Assembly: GCF_000154785.2 (NCBI RefSeq)
Contig: NC_015730.1
Coordinates: forward strand, 1,860,001-1,924,000
DNA length: 64,000 nt
Origin: Roseobacter litoralis Och 149
GTDB taxonomy: Bacteria; Pseudomonadota; Alphaproteobacteria; Rhodobacterales; Rhodobacteraceae
Direction: 5' to 3'
In this document: piece by piece, positions 58,010 through 64,000 of the stretch
How the letters are laid out: every line of letters begins with the position of its first letter
Numbering within the stretch: position 1 is the first letter of the stretch
The notes under the pieces: generated by a model
What the model was told of the DNA's origin: nothing
What the model saw: the letters and a program-made list of their open reading frames with translations, nothing else
Databases searched by the model: none
Translations under genes and position numbers: made by a program

Positions 58010-58624
58010 TTATCCGGGTGCGCGCCACGCCGCCCAGTCTTCGGGAGTGTCGAGATCCAACCGTGCGCGAATGCCGGGAAGGCGGATGAATGCTGTCTGG
58101 TCCAGATGACGCGCAACAACCGTCGCGCCACCGGTATCACCGGTAATAGATGCCAGTTCCGCAAACAACGATCTGGAAAAGACAATCGGGTGGCCGGGGG
58201 CGCCATCGGATGTCGTTCCACGCCAGATGAGAGCATCGCTGGCGCTTGTTACACGACCCAGCACAGTGATCAGGTCGTCTGTCGTCAGTTCCGGTAAATC
58301 CGCCAGCAACACCATCACCGCATCAGCGTTTTCAGAGACCTGTGCAAGCCCGCGCCGCAGGCTCACGCTCATCCCGAGCGCGGCATCGGGAACCGCGATG
58401 CGTGTCACATTGAGCTCCGCCAAAACCTCCCAACGCGGGTTTGGCTTCGGGGGAAGCGTCACGATAACAGGTCCAAGCGTTGCGTCTACTGCCCGCGCGG
58501 CTTGTCGCCGCAACAGTGGGACGCCGTCAATATCCTCCAGTAATTTATCGCGTCCCCGCATCCGGCTGGATGCGCCGGCGGCGAGAAGGATGATGGGCAC
58601 AGAGGATGAGGCTTTGGAATTCAT
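58010..58624 (-). CDS. MobA-like nucleotidyltransferase (MocA type)
   Basis: A 204-residue NTP-transferase of the MobA/MocA superfamily. It has ILLAAGASSRMRGRDKLLE at the N-terminus (nucleotide-binding loop and lysine), VLLADLPELTTDDL (metal-binding Asp) and GAPGHPIVFSRSLFAEL, as in molybdenum cofactor cytidylyl- or guanylyltransferases. No molybdoenzyme gene lies nearby; in this group such genes often accompany xanthine-dehydrogenase-type enzymes. The start ATG 58624 gives MNSKASSSVP. The 233 bp between its 3' end and the fusion gene hold nothing recognisable. Confidence 0.85.
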   Translation of the reverse strand: MNSKASSSVPIILLAAGASSRMRGRDKLLEDIDGVPLLRRQAARAVDATLGPVIVTLPPKPNPRWEVLAELNVTRIAVPDAALGMSVSLRRGLAQVSENADAVMVLLADLPELTTDDLITVLGRVTSASDALIWRGTTSDGAPGHPIVFSRSLFAELASITGDTGGATVVARHLDQTAFIRLPGIRARLDLDTPEDWAAWRAPG

Positions 58625-58890
58625 CCGTTCAGTATAAACCACTTAACCACACTGTTACAGATTGCAGGATTGGACGCATAAATGGCTGGTGTGGCCAGCG
58701 AAAACGCAAGAACAGTAAGGTTGAATTCGTGTTAAACGGGCAGGACAGAAGCGTGCACGCGGTTTCAGGTCATTTGAGCATCCCGCCTGATACCTGAGAA
58801 TTTACAACCCAGTGGGGAATGACATGTTGATATTTCCATGTATAGTAAGGTGAACCGCGTCATTGAGTTTATTGATTTCAGGCTTTTATT

Positions 58891-59745
58891 TTGACATCCA
58901 GCGCCGCACGTAAACCCCACATGCCGCTCGTCTCACAGTGGGAGACGACGCCCGACCGCGTGTTACTCTTGGTGTGCCCGTGCCGCAGTGGATCAACGAT
59001 ACTGTTGCGCGCCTTCGGCCATGCTGGGGTGCCTGCATATTTTCAACCGATCAAGAATGCGCGCCGCTGGCGCTACGAGGGGCAGGAGCATCCGTGGTAT
59101 CCGCCAGCCAATATTGAGGATCGTGCGATCTTCATGAAGGAGACTTTCGGACCGTTCCACTTTGAAGAGACAACCTATGACCCTTTGGCCGAATTGCTGG
59201 CCTCGAATTTGCCTGCGGATCGTATCGCGTTGGTTGTGCTGTTGCGCGATCCGGCGGCAGTATGGGCATCCTGGCGCTATTATTGGGAGGGGCGCACATC
59301 GCCCGAGGTCTTCGCACAATCCTGGGCCGCGTGTCAGCGCTGCGTCGGGACGGCATCAACAGCCGGAGTTCCGTCATATGCCATGTTTTATGAAGACCTA
59401 TGCCAGAGCCCCCAAGCGGAACTTGCGGCGCTCTTTGCAGTGATGGGGCGAGAATTCCCGCTGGACGCCTTGGAAGGTTGGGATAGAAAACCCGGCTTCG
59501 GGGCGGAGGGATCCGGGGTCGTTCTGCCGAATGAGCCCGAGGCCTTTCTCACGCCGCAAGCGCATGAACCTGTGATCAGGGCCACAGGTATTTCCCCAAT
59601 GAAACCTGCGGGTGTCATCTCTGTGCAGGAAAATGAAACACTCATGAACTTGGGCGTTTTTGACCGCTACCGTGCTTTGTCCACGTCCCTGCCGGGCACT
59701 GCGAAATGCATGAAACAGCCTGTTGAGGATTTGAGCCATGACTAG
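58891..59745 (+). CDS. Sulfotransferase-like protein
   Basis: A 284-residue protein. The P-loop-like LLVCPCRSGSTILLRAFGHAG near residues 30-50 matches the 5'-phosphosulfate loop of PAPS-dependent sulfotransferases, and LVVLLRDPAAVWASWRYYWEG fits the 3'-phosphate-binding Arg/Ser region. The acceptor is unknown. TTG 58891 (upstream AGG) is used as the start; ATG 58921 (MPLVSQWE) is an alternative, and neither is strongly marked. An SLC13 transporter gene starts 60 bp downstream on the same strand. The pair may act on a sulfated or anionic compound, but this is inference. Confidence 0.72.
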   Translation: MTSSAARKPHMPLVSQWETTPDRVLLLVCPCRSGSTILLRAFGHAGVPAYFQPIKNARRWRYEGQEHPWYPPANIEDRAIFMKETFGPFHFEETTYDPLAELLASNLPADRIALVVLLRDPAAVWASWRYYWEGRTSPEVFAQSWAACQRCVGTASTAGVPSYAMFYEDLCQSPQAELAALFAVMGREFPLDALEGWDRKPGFGAEGSGVVLPNEPEAFLTPQAHEPVIRATGISPMKPAGVISVQENETLMNLGVFDRYRALSTSLPGTAKCMKQPVEDLSHD

Positions 59746-59805
59746 GCGGATGAATTTGCGTTTTTCTCCGGCTTGCGTTGACCTGTTCGCAAAAGGGGCG
59801 ACATC

Positions 59806-61332
59806 ATGAGTGATAAGACCCAACCATCCGTGCGCCACACGGGCCCGCCACCGATTGTGGAGGTTTTGGGGTGGTGTCTTTGCCTCGTGGTCCCCTTTGG
59901 CGTCTTTTTTGCGCTGCGCAATGCGGGAATGGCCTCAAACTCAGCGGTATTTCTGGCTATTATTTCGCTGCCGCTGGTCATGTGGCCTTTCAGCCTTCTG
60001 CCGGATTTCGTGCCCGGACTTTTGGCGGTGGTCATGATCCTTCTGGTCGGTGCCGCGCCGCCGGAAATCGTCTTGAGCGGATTTTCCTCTTTTGGGTATT
60101 TGCTCATCATTGCAATTCTGGGGTTGGGGGCGTTGATCCGCACATCCGGGCTGGTCAATCGCTGTGCTGCGTTGATGATCAACCGCCTTCCGGGGAATGT
60201 GCTGGCATATAGCGGCACGTTGTTTTTTGGGGGTCTGCTGCTCACCCCATTTCTGCCGTCACCTGCTGGCCGCCTCGCCGTCGTCGCGCCTTTGGTCGCG
60301 CAATTGGAAGAGCGGATCGGCCCGCAGATCGGGACCAAGGGCCGTACATTGATCTTTATGGGGGGGCTGGATGGCGTGACGCTTTTGACTGCGGCCTTTC
60401 TGACGGCCGCCCCGGTCAACCTGATCGTCTATTCGATGTTGCCCCAACAGGAACGCGTCGCCTTTCAATTCGTTGATTGGGTTACGGCGGCCTCAGTTGC
60501 GATTGCCGTGATGATTGCCGGCTATATCGTGATTGCACTCCTCACGTCATTTGACGCCACCAGAATTAAAAAAACAGATACCAAGGACCTTGGCAGTGCG
60601 ACCAAAGCCTTGTCACGCAAGGAGTTCGAAGCCCTCGCGGAGGGCAAAACCCCGGCCGGGCAGGGCGCTGAGGTTGTTACCCCATCCGAAAAACTGTCGC
60701 AGCGCGAATGGGGTGCGATTGGCGGTATTGTCTTGCTGGGTGTCGGCGTTCTGACCACGCCGATGCACCTGATACCGGCGCCGGTTTTGGCTTTTCTGAT
60801 CCTGTCATTGCTGTTTTGTGTTCAGATCATGAATAAATCCGACTTTGTGTCCGAAATTGATTGGTCGTTCATCTTTTTGCTGGGCGCGCTTGTGGGCTTT
60901 ACGAATACCGCGGCACATCTCGGTCTGACCGACCTGCTTGTCACCGAAATTTCGTGGCTGGGGGATATTCTGCGGCAGGATTTTGCCACCTTCATTCTCA
61001 TTCTGGCGGGGGTGATCGTGACGGCGCGGATTATCATTCCGCAAACGGCGGTCACGCTTGTACTGGTGACCGCACTGTTGCCACTGGCCGAAGCCTCTGG
61101 CGTGTCCGCGTGGGTTGTCGGATTTTCCATTCTGATGCTGAATGATGCATTGATCTTTGATTTTCAGTCACCGATGCATGTGGCCTTCCGACATGCGACC
61201 GGCATTGGCAAAGATCCCGGTCGCACCATCTCTTTGACGCGCCTGACGATCCAGCGCATCGCCATTGTGGCATTGCGGGTTGGTGCTATTTTAGCATCCA
61301 TTCCGTTCTGGAAAAGCCTCGGGATACTCTGA
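59806..61332 (+). CDS. SLC13/DASS-family anion transporter
   Basis: A 508-residue inner-membrane permease with about 11-12 helices. The overall layout (PLLPFLPSPAGRLAVVAPLVAQL-like first half, a central hydrophilic loop at residues 250-300, and a repeat with SFIFLLGALVGFTNTAAHLG, RIIIPQTAVTLVLVTALLP) matches sodium- or proton-coupled dicarboxylate/sulfate carriers. The usual SNT motifs are not obvious, and FLPSPAGR and IPQTAV stand in their places, so the substrate cannot be assigned. AGGGG precedes the ATG. The next gene starts 3 nt after its stop. It is clustered with the sulfotransferase-like gene. Confidence 0.82.
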   Translation: MSDKTQPSVRHTGPPPIVEVLGWCLCLVVPFGVFFALRNAGMASNSAVFLAIISLPLVMWPFSLLPDFVPGLLAVVMILLVGAAPPEIVLSGFSSFGYLLIIAILGLGALIRTSGLVNRCAALMINRLPGNVLAYSGTLFFGGLLLTPFLPSPAGRLAVVAPLVAQLEERIGPQIGTKGRTLIFMGGLDGVTLLTAAFLTAAPVNLIVYSMLPQQERVAFQFVDWVTAASVAIAVMIAGYIVIALLTSFDATRIKKTDTKDLGSATKALSRKEFEALAEGKTPAGQGAEVVTPSEKLSQREWGAIGGIVLLGVGVLTTPMHLIPAPVLAFLILSLLFCVQIMNKSDFVSEIDWSFIFLLGALVGFTNTAAHLGLTDLLVTEISWLGDILRQDFATFILILAGVIVTARIIIPQTAVTLVLVTALLPLAEASGVSAWVVGFSILMLNDALIFDFQSPMHVAFRHATGIGKDPGRTISLTRLTIQRIAIVALRVGAILASIPFWKSLGIL

Positions 61333-61335
61333 ACC

Positions 61336-62373
61336 ATGATACGTGTCCTTAGTATTATCGTGATCCTGACCCTGCTTGGGGGGGCGCTCACCTATCACGC
61401 TGGCAAACCGCGCGTGCTGGTGTTGCAAAGTTACGAGCCTGACTACGCCTGGACTGCTGGCGTCATCGAAGGTCTGGATAGAGTCACGCGCTCCTGGAGC
61501 GATGTGCATCTGAATGCGCATTACATGTACACCAAGAAGTTCTCAGACGCAGATTCCCTGCGCCGGGCTGGTGTGCAGGCTGGCAATGCCGTGGAGCGTT
61601 GGAAGCCCGATGTCGTCATTGCAATCGATAACCTCGCCCATGCATTGGTCATGCAGGACTACGCCAACCACCCGACGATCAAGATCGTCTATGCCGGGAT
61701 CAACGGGCCTGTATCCGCGTTTGGCTATGACAGCGCCACGAATGTCACCGGTATTCGCGAAAACCGCGCCATGGGGCCGGTCCGTGATGCGATTGCAGCG
61801 CTGCGGCAGACGGGTGTCGCAAGCGCACCATGGGACGGTAGCCGGCCCATCCGCATCAGATATGTGATGGACAGGTCGGTCTCAGTGATCCGCGATCGGC
61901 CCAACGTCGATGGTTTCGACTGGTCGCCGCTGGTTTACACCGCCTCAGTTGCCGTGGACAACTATCCCGCGTGGCAGGAAGAAGTGCGCCGCTCCGAAGG
62001 CATGGCGGATATCATCATCGTCACAAATTATCGCCAATTGAAACGGTCTGACACGGAAGCAGGTTTTGTACCGGCACAAGAGGTCATGGCGTGGACCGAG
62101 GCCAACGCGGGCATCCCGGTGATCGGCATGAATGTATTCAACACAGAAGATGGCGCGACCTTTTCTGTCGGTGCATCGCCCATCGAACAGGGGCAAGTCG
62201 CCGCCGAGTTGGCGGGCCTGCTGATCAGTGGGCAGGCCGCAACAGAAATTCCGGCGCGTGACAATTTGCAGTTTCTTGTCTCGATGTCACAAGAGCGGCT
62301 CGCGCGCCATGGGTTGATGTTGCCGCAGGTCTATGAAGCCTTCGCCCGCGCGACGAACACATTCGAACGATAA
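61336..62373 (+). CDS. Periplasmic binding protein-like (ABC substrate-binding type, PF04392-like)
   Basis: A 345-residue protein with an N-terminal membrane anchor or signal (VLSIIVILTLLGGALTYHAG) and then a two-lobe binding fold. It reads RVLVLQSYEPDYAWTAGVIEG, PDVVIAIDNLAHALVM, IKIVYAGINGPVSAFGYD, TNVTGIRENRAM and VPVIGMNVFN-like IPVIGMNVFNTEDG, the pattern of the TrpX-like/PF04392 substrate-binding group. No ABC permease or ATPase follows. The 3-nt gap to the SLC13 gene suggests that the protein works with that permease or is a signalling sensor. Ligand unknown. Confidence 0.78.
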   Translation: MIRVLSIIVILTLLGGALTYHAGKPRVLVLQSYEPDYAWTAGVIEGLDRVTRSWSDVHLNAHYMYTKKFSDADSLRRAGVQAGNAVERWKPDVVIAIDNLAHALVMQDYANHPTIKIVYAGINGPVSAFGYDSATNVTGIRENRAMGPVRDAIAALRQTGVASAPWDGSRPIRIRYVMDRSVSVIRDRPNVDGFDWSPLVYTASVAVDNYPAWQEEVRRSEGMADIIIVTNYRQLKRSDTEAGFVPAQEVMAWTEANAGIPVIGMNVFNTEDGATFSVGASPIEQGQVAAELAGLLISGQAATEIPARDNLQFLVSMSQERLARHGLMLPQVYEAFARATNTFER

Positions 62374-63071
62374 GTGCCAAAACACTGCCGTGCCGTCTTT
62401 CTTTCGTCGCGCAGCGAAACATGCCCGTCGGCTAGGCCACTGAAATAGAACAGGGGATACGTGCGCGTCCGGGAAAGTACTATGACCGCGCATTCAGATC
62501 GAAATCACGCGTGTCCCACGAAGGGCAAATCAACGGAACAGGCGTGTGATACCGCGTTGCCCATTCTCGTGGTACGGAGAATTCGATCCAGTCCGCGCAA
62601 TATGTCGCTCGGGAATGAACGCTCCACATCGCTGGCTTTGCCGCCTTGGCCTTGCAAAGCAGGGCATTTGGTTTTTAATGAACTGTCAGTTGAGCGGCCT
62701 TGATCTTCAACAACGGGCAGAGGCCAGCGGACAAAATAGACGCCGTGTCTCGACGAAGAAAGGTAGGCCGACAGCTTCATGGGCTTGTGCCTCACTTTGC
62801 GGCGCGCTTGTTGCCCGAAGTCTTAAGTCACTGGTTTAGATCAAGTTGGCGGAGCTACACGGAGAAGTTACGAACCAGTTTTTCGAAGTCTTAGACGACT
62901 GGAACCGTATTCTTGAGGCGCAGCAACCTCCTGATATTTAACAAAAGATATCACTCTCAGTTTAATTAATCCACCCCCTTTCAACACGTTAAGCCGCTTG
63001 GGTTCCGCCCAAGCGGTTTTCGTTTGTGCGCCAGACTTTGATGCGCACACCACAATCGAGAACCCACATAC
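62374..63071. other. 698-bp stretch without a recognisable gene
   Basis: Short ORFs occur on both strands between 62461 and 62894, but none has a ribosome site, a known motif or consistent coding character. The nearest to coding is a 31-codon frame at about 62850-62942 (TTG start, ending LEAQQPPDI before TAA), which may be the tail of a decayed gene. Position 62994-63020 holds a strong hairpin. The stretch separates the chromosomal transporter cluster from the mobilization genes, so it may contain the boundary of a mobile element or its transfer origin. Confidence 0.5.
62994..63020 (+). terminator. Strong hairpin before the mobilization genes (terminator or oriT arm)
   Basis: CCGCTTGGG (62994-63002) and CCCAAGCGG (63008-63016) form a perfect 9-bp stem with loop TTCCG and then TTTT (63017-63020). 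As a terminator it would end a transcript from the left. Because it sits 52 nt before a mobC-relaxase pair, it may instead be the inverted repeat of a transfer origin. Sequence alone does not decide. Confidence 0.5.
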
Positions 63072-63434
63072 ATGACAGATAAAAACAAAAACCCCGAGCG
63101 GCGCTTGTCCGTTCGGCTGACACCTGACGAATACGACACACTCAAAGATCAAGCCGGAGACGAACGCCTCAGCACCTTCGTGCGCAACCGACTTTTAAAA
63201 AGAACAGCAGCGCGCAGAAGTATCCCCAAGCCTCAGGCGAAGAACGTCGCAAAAACGCTCGCCTTGCTCGGCCGCAGTCAAGCTGTTGATATCCTTCGTA
63301 GCTTTGCCAGAGCCGCCGAAGTCGGCAGCTTTGTTCTAGATCCTGAGACGCATACTCAACTGCGTCTTGCCTTGCATGAATTGATCGAACTCAAACGCGC
63401 CTTGATGGCGGCACTGTTCACAAAGGAGTCCTGA
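63072..63434 (+). CDS. MobC-like plasmid mobilization accessory protein
   Basis: A 120-residue protein beginning with a ribbon-helix-helix-like region (RLSVRLTPDEYDTLKDQA through LSTFVRNRLLKRTA), followed by a helical stretch. Such MobC/relaxosome proteins bind the transfer origin and help the relaxase open the DNA strands. The link is supported by the relaxase gene that starts 3 nt after its stop. Assignment rests on the RHH pattern and context rather than on a strong motif. Confidence 0.75.
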   Translation: MTDKNKNPERRLSVRLTPDEYDTLKDQAGDERLSTFVRNRLLKRTAARRSIPKPQAKNVAKTLALLGRSQAVDILRSFARAAEVGSFVLDPETHTQLRLALHELIELKRALMAALFTKES

Positions 63435-63437
63435 ACC

Positions 63438-64000
63438 ATGATTTTGAAGGGCTCGCAACGCGGTGGTGCAAAGCAGCTCGCGATGCATCTGTTGCGCGCT
63501 GACGAGAATGAACATGTTGAACTCTATCAAATACGCGGATTTGTCTCTGACGATCTCGTCGGTGCGTTGAAAGAGGCACAAGCCATTGCGAAAGGCACAC
63601 GCTGCAAACAGTTTTTGTTTTCCGTATCGCTCAACCCGCCGGAAAACGAGCGCGTCGATTTGGCGTTTTTCGAACGTGCCATCAACAAGATCGAAGCTGA
63701 AAATGGTCTAACAGGCCAGCCCCGCGTCATCGTTTTCCATGAAAAAAACGGAAGACGCCATGCGCATGCAGTCTGGTCGCGGATTGATGCTGAAACGATG
63801 ACTGCCCGCAATCTCCCATATTTTAAATTGAAGCTGCGCAACGTCTCACGTCAGATATATTTCGAGCGTGGCTGGCAACTCCCCAAAGGTCTGGTCAACA
63901 GTAAGTCGCGAGATCCAAGGAATTTCACACTTGCGGAATGGCAGCAATGGAAACGCCACGACCTGAGTGCGAAAGACATTAAAGATATGGTCCAGGAATG
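63438..64000 (+). CDS. Relaxase / mobilization nuclease (3' part beyond window)
   Basis: The first 187 codons of a relaxase. The metal-binding HUH motif lies in EKNGRRHAHAVWSRID (about residues 100-115), and the N-terminus MILKGSQRGGAKQLAMHLLR and FSVSLNPPENE are typical of the MobA/VirD2-like relaxase domain (PF03432). It would nick one strand at the transfer origin and stay bound to the 5' end through a tyrosine during conjugation. ATG 63438 has AAAGGAG about 10 nt upstream. With the MobC-like gene it marks an integrated mobilisable element or plasmid segment continuing past 64000. Confidence 0.88.
   Translation, partial: MILKGSQRGGAKQLAMHLLRADENEHVELYQIRGFVSDDLVGALKEAQAIAKGTRCKQFLFSVSLNPPENERVDLAFFERAINKIEAENGLTGQPRVIVFHEKNGRRHAHAVWSRIDAETMTARNLPYFKLKLRNVSRQIYFERGWQLPKGLVNSKSRDPRNFTLAEWQQWKRHDLSAKDIKDMVQE

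Noticed and set aside
57811..58089. 92-codon ORF in the spacer between the Amt fusion gene and the nucleotidyltransferase gene
   Set aside because: Overlaps the 3' end of the nucleotidyltransferase gene antisense, Arg-rich, no motif.
62461..62894. Several 64-97-codon ORFs on both strands before the mobilization genes
   Set aside because: They overlap each other in all directions with no ribosome site or recognisable family; kept only as a gene-poor stretch.

Overview
This is about 64 kb of moderately GC-rich alphaproteobacterial chromosome. It most likely comes from the Roseobacter group (Rhodobacterales). The evidence is the gene families and their arrangement: CckA, Usg, an IscR lacking the usual three cysteines leading a suf operon, zwf-pgl-pgi, 3-hydroxybutyrate dehydrogenase beside a patatin, and a GAAC-N7-GAAC type LexA box upstream of recA. 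I cannot name a species from the sequence alone. Most of the window is ordinary core genome. The accessory character is strongest after about 58.8 kb and clearest after 62.4 kb.

Layout. 0-5.5 kb: a partial drug-efflux MFS gene, a FrnE-like thioredoxin-fold gene overlapping an acyl-CoA synthetase, a divergent XRE-cupin regulator, and an orphan YejA-type peptide-binding protein. 5.5-5.7 kb: a compact candidate small RNA with its own promoter, two hairpins and a terminator. 5.8-13 kb: 3-hydroxybutyrate dehydrogenase and patatin, a DUF502 membrane protein, the pseudouridine catabolism pair psuK-psuG, and a divergent DUF4198/HupE pair probably handling a transition metal. 13-20 kb: a thiamine-phosphate-synthase-like gene, trmJ, ctaA, an M32 carboxypeptidase, a small EF-hand protein, a glycine-zipper lipoprotein, and gyrA. 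20-26 kb: usg, a radical SAM enzyme, the zwf-pgl-pgi operon, a thioesterase and tRNA-Gly(CCC). 26-29.5 kb: a RACo-like ferredoxin/ASKHA activator and a ureohydrolase. 29.6-36 kb: guaB (with a Cys-rich overlapping leader ORF), an RNA m5C methyltransferase, cckA (with a CtrA-type box upstream) and recA (with an SOS box). 36-45 kb: alaS, DUF1330, typA, an SMR pump with an Lrp regulator, icd, an HD phosphohydrolase, a small unknown protein and an alpha/beta hydrolase.

45-53.4 kb holds the Fe-S assembly operon: iscR, an IscS-like desulfurase, sufB, a small membrane protein, a YbjQ-like protein, sufC, sufD, two Yip1-like membrane proteins and sufS. Many of its genes overlap by 1-8 bases, so they are probably translated in a coupled way. 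A perfect 15-bp palindrome overlies the predicted -10 element before iscR, which suggests autorepression. tRNA-Arg(CCG) follows.

53.8-57.8 kb holds a glutaminase and the most unusual gene of the window. That gene is a single polypeptide with a complete Amt ammonium-transporter-type domain, then GGDEF and EAL domains that both keep their catalytic motifs. It looks like an ammonium sensor that controls cyclic-di-GMP, and it sits beside an ammonium-releasing enzyme. 58-62.4 kb: a MobA-like nucleotidyltransferase and a three-gene cluster (sulfotransferase-like, SLC13-type transporter, substrate-binding-like protein). 62.4-64 kb: a 0.7-kb stretch with no recognisable gene, a strong hairpin, a MobC-like protein and the start of a HUH relaxase. 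This last part is the edge of a mobilisable element that continues beyond the window.
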